This document shows, piece after piece, positions 48,934 through 59,369 of a DNA stretch of 64,000 bases. The stretch comes from Tritrichomonas musculus (taxonomy: Eukaryota; Parabasalia; Tritrichomonadida; Tritrichomonadidae): the NCBI GenBank assembly GCA_039105265.1, contig JAPFFF010000003.1:3534001-3598000 (forward strand), read 5' to 3'. Position numbers and translations under genes: made by a program. The notes under the pieces were generated by a model. The model saw only the letters and a program-made list of their open reading frames with translations. It did not search any database and was not told where the DNA came from. Positions within the stretch are counted from its first letter, which is position 1; each line of letters begins with the position of its first letter.

Positions 48934-49478
48934 TTTGATGACTAAATCATTCAATTATTTAATTATGATTATATTATGAATAAAATAATTAAAATACAGT
49001 TAAGTAACAAAACTAAAAACGTAATTTTACTGGAAAATTCCACTTTTCTGGGAATATTACCAATAATACATTCAAATTTTAATTGAATTTTTTTGAGAAT
49101 AAAAAAATGGAAAATCTAACTTTTTGAAAGTTTCTTTTCAATTTTTATTTTTTGTTTTATCTTTTTTTATCAAAAAGTCCGATTTTCCTTTTTTTGAATC
49201 ATTTTCCATTTTTGTTACTGTACTGTATATTTCATATTTTTTTTTTTTTTTTTTTTAAAAAAAACTAAACATTAAACCTTGAATAATATCAAGCTTTAGA
49301 TGAGCAAAAACGATAGATGCCCGAAATATAAAAAGTGTCAAAAAAAGTATTTTTGGTCGGGCAAAGTGGGGCGGTGTAAAATGACCGTCGAAAAATTTAG
49401 GCATGAAAATTTTTCATTGCCCGGTCGTGCTCGGGCTGCCCGTTTCCCATCCCTGATTGCTTGAAAGCTTTAATTGTC

Positions 49479-49889
49479 TCAAACATATTGCATCATTATC
49501 ATCAAATCTTGAGCATTTTTTGGTAGAATTTTGTCTATTCTCTTTCTCATAATGCCCAAAACAATTTCAAATGATGATAGATCAGGTAAATGTAAGGCAA
49601 AATCTCTTTGAGACATGAAGTTTTGCATTCCCTTGTTAGAAGTGCAAAAAATATGTCAGTAGTATCTATTTATCATGATTTCTGGTCTGAAGTCAAGGAT
49701 TTTTAACAAGCGGCAGTTACCTTGACCTCGAAGATTCTTTCTTAAGAGACTCGGCCACCACTGAAACGGCCCAAAAAAAGCTGTTACGGTGAACCCGAGA
49801 CTACCTCTTACGAGTCCAAACCAACCAAGCACCTCAAAAACAGCAGTTTCAGTCACCATATCGGGCAGCTCATTTTCAGCGACTGACAT
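49479..49889 (-). pseudogene. Tc1/mariner-type transposase C-terminal remnant
   Basis: A 411-bp reverse-strand frame contains one in-frame stop (49656-49658). Its last part, LHLPDLSSFEIVLGIMRKRI then DKILPKNAQDLM (about 49600-49500), matches the mariner block '(Y/L)SPDLNPIENLWGIMKRRI...PKNxxEL' that carries the last catalytic acid. The preceding region is GC-richer than its surroundings but no longer readable as transposase. The hAT element inserted only 23 bp beyond its stop codon. Further decayed sequence of the same element may run to about 50100. Confidence 0.7.
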
Positions 49890-50370
49890 AGATCCATGTC
49901 AGTAACGGGTCAATGTTTTTGGGTGTCAAACGTCTATTATCTCACAGTATGCACTAATCCCATCGATGTCGGAACATAGGTATTGTTTTTTTACTCGAAA
50001 ACAAATGGCATCAAAAGGTGAAACTGTGATGAAAGAGCTTATGGACTTAGTCCTTGGATTGAATTAAGATTTGAAGCACATGAAAAGCATCATCTCTCCA
50101 CAGGATGCTCAGAGGTTAGTCATTGACCACAACTAATGGAATCCAAATAGTCAATAAGCATAGCCTGCATTTATATTAAAAACAATCCAATAAATGTATT
50201 ATGTGAACGCTGATTGTCGCTGATAAAGCAACCGATTCGACTTGAAATTATATTGTTTACACTCCAAATCACTAAATCTGAAAGGCAAATGAGATCTGTT
50301 TTCAGCATTACAAAATAAATTTTAGCCATGCATGCTTTTTTAAAAGATGACTTTATCATTTCTTCAGTCT

Positions 50371-50837
50371 TTAAGGGCGTACATCCAATTCAATGATCAG
50401 AATTCAATGAGATTTCTCAAATATTTTAATCTTTTTTGGAGTAAAAAAAGCTGAAGAATAAATAATATTTTGGAGAAAATAAAATGTTTATTATTTTTAG
50501 ATTGATGATATATTAAAAAAATATTTTTATGCATTATTTTTACATTTTAATTCAAAATTATATTTTGTAAAATTTTATCGGTCTAAACTTTGTTTTTTAA
50601 TTTTCGCGTGTAAAAAATAAATCATTCAATATTTGAAATAAATTCTTAGAAACCGTAAGTTTACACGCGAAAATTAAAAAACAAAGTTTAAAAAAATAAT
50701 TGTTTTCTGATCGTTTAGGACAAATATCATCATTTTTGACCTAAACTTTTTCATAATTTGGAAGAATTGAAAGATATATTCTATGAGTTTATTCAATATT
50801 GGCAAGTGTACAACATTTTTGGGACGGACGCCCTTAA
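50371..50837. mobile_element. 467-bp MITE with internal hairpin
   Basis: The ends TTAAGGGCGTACATCC (50371) and the inverse of TTAAGGGCGTCCGTCC (50837) form terminal inverted repeats. TTAA or TA could be the target site. The middle holds perfect 30-bp inverted arms (50585-50614 and 50660-50689, containing TTTTCGCGTGTAAA) around a 45-bp loop. No coding capacity is seen. It lies directly next to the mariner remnant and may be a derivative of that element. Confidence 0.75.
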
Positions 50838-51076
50838 TTTTATAGAAATTAATGTGAAAATGAGAAAAGTCTATCGAAAGGAGCTGCATTTATTATCACT
50901 TACAATAGTGGATAATACGGGTTAGATTTTTTTTTGATATGGGGATTTTTAGTATTATACTTTTAATCTCTTTGTGCTTATGAGAAAGAATTATAATAAG
51001 GTCAAAACAAATTGACCTAAAAATGTAAAAAACCCTAAAAACAAAAATGATATACAAAAAACATTTTATATCTATA
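50838..51076. other. Spacer between mobile elements
   Basis: About 240 bp of A/T-rich sequence between the hairpin MITE and the large inverted-repeat element. Its last bases are TA, the likely target duplication of the latter. No gene. Confidence 0.5.
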
Positions 51077-51262
51077 GTACCGTCGGTTTGGGAATGAGAA
51101 CACTTAACTTTTTTAAAATTAAAATTTTATAAATTGAATTTAAAATAATCGTTTTTATTCTTATTTTTGCATATTTCTCAATGAATAAACCATTTTTTGA
51201 TCATATTCTTTTAAAATATTATTTACTTTATATACTCTATATATATGAATGGGAAAATCAAA
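51077..51262 (+). repeat. Left 186-bp terminal inverted repeat
   Basis: Outer end GTACCGTCGGTTTGGGAATG and inner end GGGAAAATCAAA. It matches 59043-59228 in reverse at 183 of 186 positions by my reading. Confidence 0.9.
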
Positions 51263-52527
51263 TTTCAATTTTTCAAAAAAAAAACAATTGCCATTATAAT
51301 AGTAAATAATGCTACATGTATTTATATGATTTGTTTTAATAAGTTTGAATTATGTGATGAATTAATGATTAGATTTTTTGATTGTTTTAGTTTAAAAACT
51401 ATATCAGAACGGTAGACACTAAACCGTTTATAATTTTTTCAAAATTTTGATTTCGAAAAACGATTGATTTTGAATATTTTATATTTATTGATTGAATTTT
51501 TATTAAGCACAAATATAATAAAATTTTCTATCTATTAGATTTATCATAATTATTGTTTTAAATGAGAAATTTATGTTTTTTAAAATCAGAATTGAGAACT
51601 TTACATGATTTCCTCTCAATTTCAAGTCTTTTCTTTTCTCTCCAAATTCATAACAAATTTTTGAAACATTGATAAAATCATCGTTATTATATATGCATTT
51701 TCTGATGGTTAAATTTCACTGAATTTGGTGCGCTATATTTTTCGTAACAGAAATATGATTTACTTATTTAAGTAAATTTTTTAAAAAAGATAAATTTATA
51801 ATGATGATTATCAATATTCAATAGGATATTTTATGTTTTGGAGCTTCATTTCATCAAATCATCAAAAAAATTACATATCTAATTTTATTTACAATAGCTA
51901 AGTCCAACTTTAATAGGCAATAAATTCCAATTTATACCAATTAAAAAGCAAATATATGATATTTTTTATGATATAAATGATTAATAAAATGCTTTTTTTA
52001 GAAAAGTTTTAACAAAATTATAAAGGTATGGAAACTTCTATCCACTCGACAGATCATTTTTCTTTCAAAATATAATTTTTAAATGATAGTATTAGTGATA
52101 AATATAATATAAAAAAGACATATTTTTCGAGAGGAATTTAAGATAAAAATAAATTATTTTTTTGTAAAAAATTGAATCCTAATCTGGTTATCTTAATTCA
52201 AAAAACAATTTTTTTTTATTTTTTTAATTATATTATTTTTAAATAGAATTATATAAGTAATTTATATTTCATGAGGAAGAACTCGAAATTTATCATTTTT
52301 TATATTCATATCACAAGTGATATGAATTATTTTAACCTAAAAGGCGAATTATTTTTTACCTAAAAGGCGAATTTCAAAATTTTGAAAATTTTGAGTTTAT
52401 GCAGGAAATTGTTTTCTATTTTTCTTCATATTGATATTAAAAATTCTATTCCCGATTCGTTCAAATCACTTTTTCCATTTTTATTGTTCATTATAAAGCA
52501 TCATGGATAAGCAAACCAAGCAAAGAT
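51263..52527. other. Left interior of the 8.15-kb element
   Basis: About 1.26 kb of A/T-rich non-coding sequence. Near the right there are two direct copies of ACCTAAAAGGCGAATT (about 52335 and 52357). No ORF longer than a few dozen codons. Confidence 0.5.
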
Positions 52528-53258
52528 TAAAGTGACCCAAATAACCAGTTCCTAACCGCTCAAAACCAGTTCCTATTTTTTATTTGAATTGTTTATTTTT
52601 TATTTTTTGATAGACAAAATAAAATTTGAAAAGTTTACATTTGTTGAAATTCAAACCAGTTCCGAAAAATTTTTAATTCAATTTTTTAATTCAATTTTGA
52701 ATACATTTTGGCTGATTGGCTATTTGTAAACAGACAAGTTCTTATTCAACAGCTCTTCAACAGATAGATATCCATTTCAGAAGGCATCAAAAAAGTAAAC
52801 ATAGACGGTGCACAACTAAGGCTGACACACACTCTGCGCTTTGTTCAATTTATCCCAAATATTTTTATGAATGTTCTACAAATTGCTACAAAAAAGAGAA
52901 TTTTAAATAAAAATTAACACATTATTTAGTTTGATATTAAATTTTTACTCGTTTAAAGTATTTTAGTGTTTTAATAAAAGATTTTTACTTATCTGATATT
53001 GTATCATAATCACTGAAATAATAAAAATATGAATAATAAAAGAGTTAATTAGCAATTTAGAGCATATACGATTTTATTTTATATTCTCATTCATCAATAT
53101 TTAATAGTTTTTTATGAGTTTGCTAGGAACATCTTTAAGTTCCTCTCAATTTTACACTAAAGTATTGAAATTATCAAAATATATATTGAAATTTTCAATG
53201 ATAAAAATTTTAGGAACTGGTTTTTTTCTGTAGGAACTGGTTTTTTGATCCACTTTAT
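52528..53258. mobile_element. 731-bp MITE with doubled AACCAGTTCCTA motif
   Basis: The left end TAAAGTGACCCAAATAACCA and the right end, inverted, TAAAGTGGATCAAAAAACCA form terminal repeats. Each end has two copies of AACCAGTTCCTA separated by 9-10 bp, in mirror order. A 64-codon ORF inside (52716-52910, Cys/His/Lys-rich, MAICKQTSSYSTALQQIDIH at its start) is probably a transposase scrap or chance. Flanking TA could be the target duplication. Confidence 0.78.
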
Positions 53259-53271
53259 TCATTTTTATTAT

Positions 53272-53620
53272 TTTTTCCTAAAACTCAAGCAAATTCGCCA
53301 AATTTACTAAATAAAAGCGATTTACAAAATAACTATCGTACAAATTCCAGCACATAGTTGGCAGATGAAAAAACTATCGATAATTTATTTGTTTATAAGG
53401 AAAATAAAAAATACTGGAATTAATAAAAGAATTAATTTGTAAATCGCTTTTATTTAGTGAGTTTTTTGAATTTGTTTGAGCTTTAGGAAAAGACATTCTA
53501 AAATAATTATCTTTGCATGGTTTACTTTTCCACGTTGCGCTGGGATATACCTAAAAATTGTTTTGTAAACTACTCTTATTTAGTTATTTTTTTGAGTTTA
53601 TTTGTGTCTTTGGAAGAAAA
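53272..53620. repeat. Palindromic repeat with a third, degenerate copy
   Basis: The arm 53272-53328 (core ACTAAATAAAAGCGATTTAC) recurs inverted at 53436-53491, with a perfect 23-bp inner match (53306-53328 against 53436-53458). A third copy in the same orientation as the second lies at 53562-53620 (TTTTGTAAACTACTCTTATT). The whole starts only 13 bp beyond the preceding MITE, so it may be a further nested element. Confidence 0.7.
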
Positions 53621-54239
53621 ACTTTAAAAAAATAAATTAACCTTTTTGGTCAAAAAATTTTCATCTTTATTGGTCAATAATAAATTTCATATCATCAATG
53701 ATATGAACTATACAAAAAATTGATAACATCATATAAGATCTCAAAATCCACTCGAAAAACATGGCCTTTTTTTTATTTTATTTTCTAATAAATAAAAAAA
53801 TGAAGAACATATTATAGGTAGAAATTATTACTCTTCACCCATTCAATTTTTTTGCTTCTTATTACTGCACTTTGAAGTTCGATGCCTAAATTTTAAAAAA
53901 TTAATAATTAAATAAGTATTCTCTCAAAATATAGAAATATTATTATCATATTCACTTCATATTTTTAGTATAAATTCATAATAAATTAATTATATAAAAA
54001 AAATTTATTGAATGAGCTCATTGAATATATTGTGAGAATGAATTATTTATCCTTTATAGAAAATTGATTATAGATATTGAATATATTCTGAGGTTTTTAA
54101 TTATTTAATGAAAAAAAATTGATAGAAGTGATTGAATATTTTATGAATGCTGATTCTTTTTTATTATCAATTTTGTTATAAAAATATAGTGAATTATTGA
54201 CCTTGTAGATTAAAACAGATTTTTTTGACCTTATACTAA
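53621..54239. other. Interior spacer of the 8.15-kb element
   Basis: About 0.6 kb of A/T-rich sequence. One CTTATTACTGCA near 53867 resembles the repeat motif found further right. No gene. Confidence 0.45.
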
Positions 54240-54390
54240 GGCCAAATAAGATTGAATTCCTTATTACTGTAACCGCCAAAATGCAGTAATAAGCGATCAT
54301 TATTCACCTATTATAGGTCAAATAAAATTGAATTCCTTATTACTGTAACCGCCAAACCGCAGTAATAAGAACTTTTTCACCTTTCTAAAG
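54240..54390. repeat. Two 76-bp tandem copies with internal dyads
   Basis: Each copy has ATTGAATTCCTTATTACTGT followed by AACCGCC and then CAGTAATAAG. CTTATTACTG and CAGTAATAAG are inverted to each other, giving a small hairpin per unit. A related TTTATTACTGTG...CAGTAATAAA dyad occurs near 54678-54712. Confidence 0.75.
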
Positions 54391-54933
54391 GCTAATAATT
54401 TTGACCTTTAAATATCTTAACAAATTAATTTTTTTTTAACAAAATTAAATCATTCAAAAATCCACTTTTTTAAAATGAAAAGATAAATTGAATGAATAAA
54501 GATAGAACTTTTTGTATTACAAAATAATAATCTTTTTTTATAATTTTTGAAATAAATTTGATATTATATATCAATATTTTGTAATATTTAATTTATATGC
54601 ATTATATAATATATTCTATTATAATATTCTTTAAATTTTTCATTTTTTTAAAATTATTTTAAAATTTTCAAAATTTCTTTATTACTGTGATTTTTTGCAA
54701 CAGTAATAAATGCGAGCTGTAGAACATATAAAAAAACTAAAAACTTTTGTCGACTCGTTTATCTTTAAATTGATTTTTTCTTAAAAAAACATTTTTTTCT
54801 CATTATGCATTTTATGAGATTTGAATAAAGCACTTTCATGCTATTTTTAAATATGTTAATAATATGATAAAACAATATTAGACATGTATTAAACTTTGAT
54901 GAGGATTTTTTCTGTTGATCAAAATTTGCAAAT

Positions 54934-57250
54934 TTTTGAAGGTAAATATTTTTTTTTGAACTTTTTAGATTTTTTCCCCTCAATTTTTTTCTTTGTATAT
55001 TTGTTCACAAATAGTTGAACTTTTTAGATTTTTTGCTCTCAATTTTTTTTTTATCCAACAATAAATTTTAATATTTTTTAATTATAAAATATAAAAGAAA
55101 TAAAAGAAAATATTATGAAATAATTAGTTTATTCATGATTTGTTGTTTTAAGTCTTGAAATGATATATTCCGTCTTCTATTAATTGAATTAAATCAACTG
55201 GTTGATTTTGAATGAAAAAAATGTCTTTTTCGCTTTTTGTATGTTTTTTAACAAAATCTTCAATTCCTGCTTCATCTTTGCTATTAGTAAAATATTTTAT
55301 TGTTCGGACAGCATAATTAAAATCATCTTTAATTTTGTTTTTAGGTAATAAATCTGAATTGCATTTTTCGGGCTGAATAGTTAAACAATTATTACATATA
55401 TGCTCAAAATTGAACTCAATTTGTGGAACTGGTGGAAATTCAGCACCTTTATGGAGACGGTGAATACAAGGAATGTCAATTTGGTAATTTGAACTTTCCA
55501 ATTTATTTTCACCACATAAACATTTGCTTTCATCGGTTTCATAAAAGAGGCACATTGAATCTATTTTGTTCATGTCGATTTTTTGTTTTAAATTGCTATT
55601 AGTTTTTCTCTTAATATAATTATAATTATTAATAATTGATTTATTAATATTTTGATATTTGAAATTTAATTCTGTAAAAATTCTGAACAGAGCTGAATAA
55701 AATGAATTTCGTCTTGGCATTTTATGGTTTATATGTCCATGAACGGACTCCAAAGTATTCGTTGTCGAAGGCATTCCCATGCCAACTCGTCTTAAAAGGG
55801 AATATTTCCCCCATTTTTCTTCATCATTTATGAAAATAAATGATTTTGTCACTTTTGTTTCATCATAGAAAAAGTTCATGCCAATTTTATCAAGAGAAGC
55901 ATTTATTTTTATTAATTCTTTTTTATTATTATTTATTACATTTGTAAAATGCTCTGAAATTAATCGTAAAAGATTATCGAAATCAAATTGGCTTGTGCAA
56001 CTAGTTAATTTTATAATTTCATAAGAGTAGTCACTTTTTTTGAGATTTGAGAGAAAATGTTTATAACAAAAAATTTGTTTAATTTGAAAATTATTACAGA
56101 GAGAGCGAAGTGATGAGTGCTGATCGGTTTCGAAAATTTTCCCTTCAAAATTATAACCAATTTCTTTTTGAATTGTTGTGAGTTAATATGTATACAAGGC
56201 TTTGGTTTCACCATGACCAAAAGCGAAACCTATAGGAACGCTAGTATTATAAAATGAAGCTGTAATGATTGATGTTACATATAAAGGGAGAATCCTCCAT
56301 GTTGTGTCAAGTATAAAACCTCTGATTAAACTATCAAAATTACTTAAAAATTCAAAAGCTTGAGGCATGATAAATACACCTGCAATAATATTATATATTT
56401 TATCCTCGTTTGAAAAAGTTTGAAGCTTACTTTCATTTGTTTTCTCCTCTAAGGCTAATTTAATTATTCCACTCATTCCTAATTTTTTCAAATCTGAAAA
56501 AGAATTAATTTTGGTTTTTTTATTTGATATAAACAAATTAATGAAATTATTCAACATCTCAGTGTCTTCATTTAACGGATAGCCAAAAATTTGGATTTTT
56601 TTACAAAAATATTTAAATATTTTGGAAAAATCATTTTTTGTAAAAAGTAAAAGAGATTTTTGCTCTAAAATAGCTATTGAACTCGGTATTAAATTAAAAT
56701 GTCTGTGAAAGCGTAAATGCGTTTGTAAAACATAATTTGTTAAAGGTTTTTTGCCAACTCCAATTTTTGATGCGAAAATTGAAGTTTCACAATCAAACTG
56801 ATCCTTTAAAAATTTAATAGAAACTTTTACAGAAATTGTATTAGATATACTTATGTAAATATGCCAATTTTTTTTTAAATTTAAATGTCGAAAATGAAAA
56901 TTTGCTTTTCTTCCTTTTGTGCTACTAACAGTAGTGTATGAATGATCTACGATAGTAAAATCTTGTAATTGATTTAATAAAATTATTAAATTTGTGTAAT
57001 TCCACTCATCATTATCTGAAATCAAAATTGGTATTTAGATTGGAGCCCATGAGTTATGTTTTTTGGTCCTAAATGAGCGGTTGAAGTTTTTTTCTGTGTT
57101 AAATAATGTTGTAACTTCGAAAGCTTCGAAATTTTGGTTGTTTTCGTCCATATCGTGAAAAGGAAAATGTGGATAATTGTGACAAATATGAATTCAAAAA
57201 ATTGAGGGGAAAAAATCTAAAAAGTTCAAAAATAAAGATTTACCTTTTTG
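54934..57250 (-). mobile_element. Mutator-like element (MULE), about 2.3 kb, nested
   Basis: A perfect 33-bp inverted repeat pair (54957-54989 and 57196-57228, containing TTTTTAGATTTTTTCCCCTC) flanks the transposase frame. Similarity continues outward (GGTAAAT) and inward (ATATTTGT-CACAA). Outer limits are approximate and a target duplication was not resolved. On the left side the arm is partly duplicated 59 bp inward (55016-55050). It lies within the 8.15-kb inverted-repeat unit. Confidence 0.85.
55148..57151 (-). pseudogene. MULE transposase with two in-frame TAA stops
   Basis: From an ATG at 57151 the reverse strand keeps one frame for 668 codons, interrupted only by TAA at 57035-57037 and 56183-56185. 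It has a MULE catalytic triad layout: FILDTTWRILPLYV (first Asp, just before the second stop), then the second Asp in IFETDQHSSLRSLC, and Glu in TNTLESVHGHINHKMPRRN. After that comes a CxC...CxH SWIM-type zinc finger (CLCGENK ... PCIH) typical of the family. No frameshift is needed. Death appears recent, or stop readthrough cannot be excluded. Confidence 0.88.
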
Positions 57251-59042
57251 AATTTCATTTTTTTCTTGTTTTTCGGTAATAAAATTAAAATTATATTTTT
57301 TTGATTTTATATTTATGCTACAAATATTATATACGTGACGATGGACTAATTTTTAATAAAAAATGATCAATATTCGAGCTTTTTTTGCATAAAATTAAAT
57401 TGAATTGAAAAAGAGTTTCCATACCTTTGCTTTTTCTTTGTTTATAAATAAAATTGAAACAAAAAAAAAAAAAAAAAAAAAAAAGGAAACTCTTTTTAAA
57501 ATTATTCAAAGTTAAAAATTTGCCTAATATCTTGTTTTCAAAGAGAGGTATTCACGAAGAGATCTAGCCTAGAGATTCGATTGATAATTATATATTATTT
57601 TTTATATTTTATATTTATGCTATAATAGAAAGTAAATAATGTTTTATACGTTTAATTTCGAGATATTAATATAAATTATATTTCTATGAATAAATGGCTA
57701 TGGAGAACTTTTGTTAGTGAAATTAAATTCTCAATTTTGAATATCATTAACAAAAGTTGTTTGATTTGAAAGAAAATATTTCAATGAAAATGGAGTAATA
57801 TTTCAAAGGATTATTTTAAAATTGAAATAATTTAATTTTTTATTGCTGCTGATTTATTTATATAATATTTTAATATATTTTATTTATATTATTTATTTAA
57901 TTTTTATGTAATGTTTTATATTATATTAATATATATATAATATGGTTTATTTAATTTAAATATTAAGATAAAATCATAATTATAATTTGAATAAAGATTT
58001 ATTATTGAAATGACGATCATTTTTTTGAATACTTGGTTAGTTTATATATTGAATGAAATAAAATAAATATTGAATTAATATATTTTAAACTAATCAATTA
58101 AAAAATCTTGATTAATCATTTTATTTTTACAATAAAAAATAAAATACAATAATATTCAAAATACAATAAATATGTTTAGTGAAATATATACTTGAATACT
58201 TTCTTATTTCTTGAAATACATATTTTTAAACCCTTTTTATGACATTTTACACCATTAAAATAAGCCATTAAAATCAAAACCATTATTTCTCAAAATTAAG
58301 CGTATAAATATCTTAAGCACCAACATATACATTAATACATATAATAAAATATCATATGGAAAAGTATTATATAAAATTCTAGGCTGAAAAAAAAGATATG
58401 ATAAGTTTATATCTGAAAAAATTTTTAATTTCTTTTTATTTCTGTTTATAAATCTAATTAAATTTGAAAAATCTAATAATTTAATTAATCTTATGTGTAT
58501 TAATATAAATATATTTGGAATTTTCAAAAATCATAAAGATTGAATGAAATATTAAAGATATACCAGATTAAATTTTTTACAAAATTAACAGTGTTAGACA
58601 TTCTTAAAATGATTATATCGAGCAACCAATTAAAAATTATTGATTTGAATGCATATAACTTAATATTGATGGAAATAATGAGATTAGAAAAATTCAAAAA
58701 GACGTTAAGTCACTTAACATGAATACCTCTTTTCAAAGGCATTAAATATATCATAATTAATAGTTTAAATATATTATCTGTCATTAAGTAAAATATATTG
58801 ATTATAATCATATTTATTAAAAATTCGCTAGTTTCGACCCTTCTTTATTACTAAAAAAAAGTTCTTTTATAAGTTCAATGAAAACCTTATAAAAAAAAGG
58901 AATATTTCAACATCCAATCAACTAATAGCATTGATTGATATATCACTGTAAAATATATTTCATATTCTTTCCCAATATTGATGTGTAAATAATCAAAATC
59001 TTTTTTTCAGATCCAGATATTTTAAGTATATTTTAGCATATT
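57251..59042. other. Right interior of the 8.15-kb element
   Basis: About 1.8 kb of A/T-rich sequence. It holds one notable feature, a hairpin with AAAAAGAGTTTCC (57408-57420) and its inverse GGAAACTCTTTTT (57485-57497) around a 24-base A-run (57461-57484). ORFs here (for example 58255-58527, reverse) are Ile/Leu/Phe-rich chance frames. Confidence 0.5.
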
Positions 59043-59228
59043 TTTGATTTTCCCATTTATATATATAGAGTATATAAAGTAAATAATATTTTAAAAGAAT
59101 ATGATCAAAAAATGGTTTATTCATTGAGAAATATGCAAAAATAAGAATAAAAACGATTATTTTAAATTCAATTTATAAAATTTTAATTTTAAAAAAGTTA
59201 AGTGTTCTCATTCCCAAACCAACCGTAC
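59043..59228 (-). repeat. Right 186-bp terminal inverted repeat
   Basis: Reverse copy of 51077-51262, ending AACCGTAC and then TA. Three differences from the left arm. Confidence 0.9.
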
Positions 59229-59369
59229 TATATATCATAATAATTCATTGTTCAAGAATAATATACTGTTTTCAATATAGAGTAACAATTTTAAATTCTT
59301 TTGAATTAATTCAAAACTATTTTTTTGATTTTAATACGATAACTATCAATTCAAAACAACACAGGAGGG

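Larger units (their letters stand above)
43814..49455 (-). mobile_element. 5,642-bp hAT transposon with perfect target duplication
   Basis: The element starts CAGGGATGGGAAATGGGCAC and its other end, read inward on the opposite strand, starts CAGGGATGGGAAACGGGCA. It is flanked by an exact 8-bp direct repeat, ATTGCTTG, at 43806-43813 and 49456-49463. CAGGG ends and 8-bp duplications are hallmarks of hAT elements. Both sub-terminal regions are studded with CGGGC/GCCCG copies, likely transposase binding sites, and are far more GC-rich than the interior. Inside are a broken hAT transposase (-), a BspA-like LRR relic (-), an ARM-like pseudogene (+) and a nested MITE. It lies between 14-3-3 and a mariner remnant. 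Confidence 0.92.
51077..59228. mobile_element. 8,152-bp element with 186-bp terminal inverted repeats
   Basis: The segment 51077-51262 is repeated in reverse at 59043-59228 with only three mismatches. The ends read GTACCGTCGGTTTGGGAATG and, inverted, GTACGGTTGGTTTGGGAATG, and both are followed outward by TA, as expected for an insertion into TA. High arm identity suggests a recent or conserved pair. The interior carries no ORF that would obviously move it. It does hold a 731-bp MITE, palindromic repeats, a tandem duplication and a complete Mutator-like element, each with its own ends. It may be a Tc1/mariner-related giant non-autonomous element loaded by nested insertions, or a new family. 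Its right end is 141 bp from the E2F-like start codon. Confidence 0.82.

Noticed and set aside
49656-49889. 77-codon reverse ORF as an independent gene
   Set aside because: It shares its frame with the mariner-type transposase block downstream, so it is better explained as part of that decayed element.
50674-50889. 71-codon reverse ORF
   Set aside because: Overlaps the hairpin and right end of the 50371-50837 MITE. No coding character.
57023-57046. TTTTGATTTCAG after the first MULE stop codon as an intron 3' end
   Set aside because: The frame continues across the stop without any splice being needed, and the trichomonad ACTAACACACAG branch/acceptor motif is absent.
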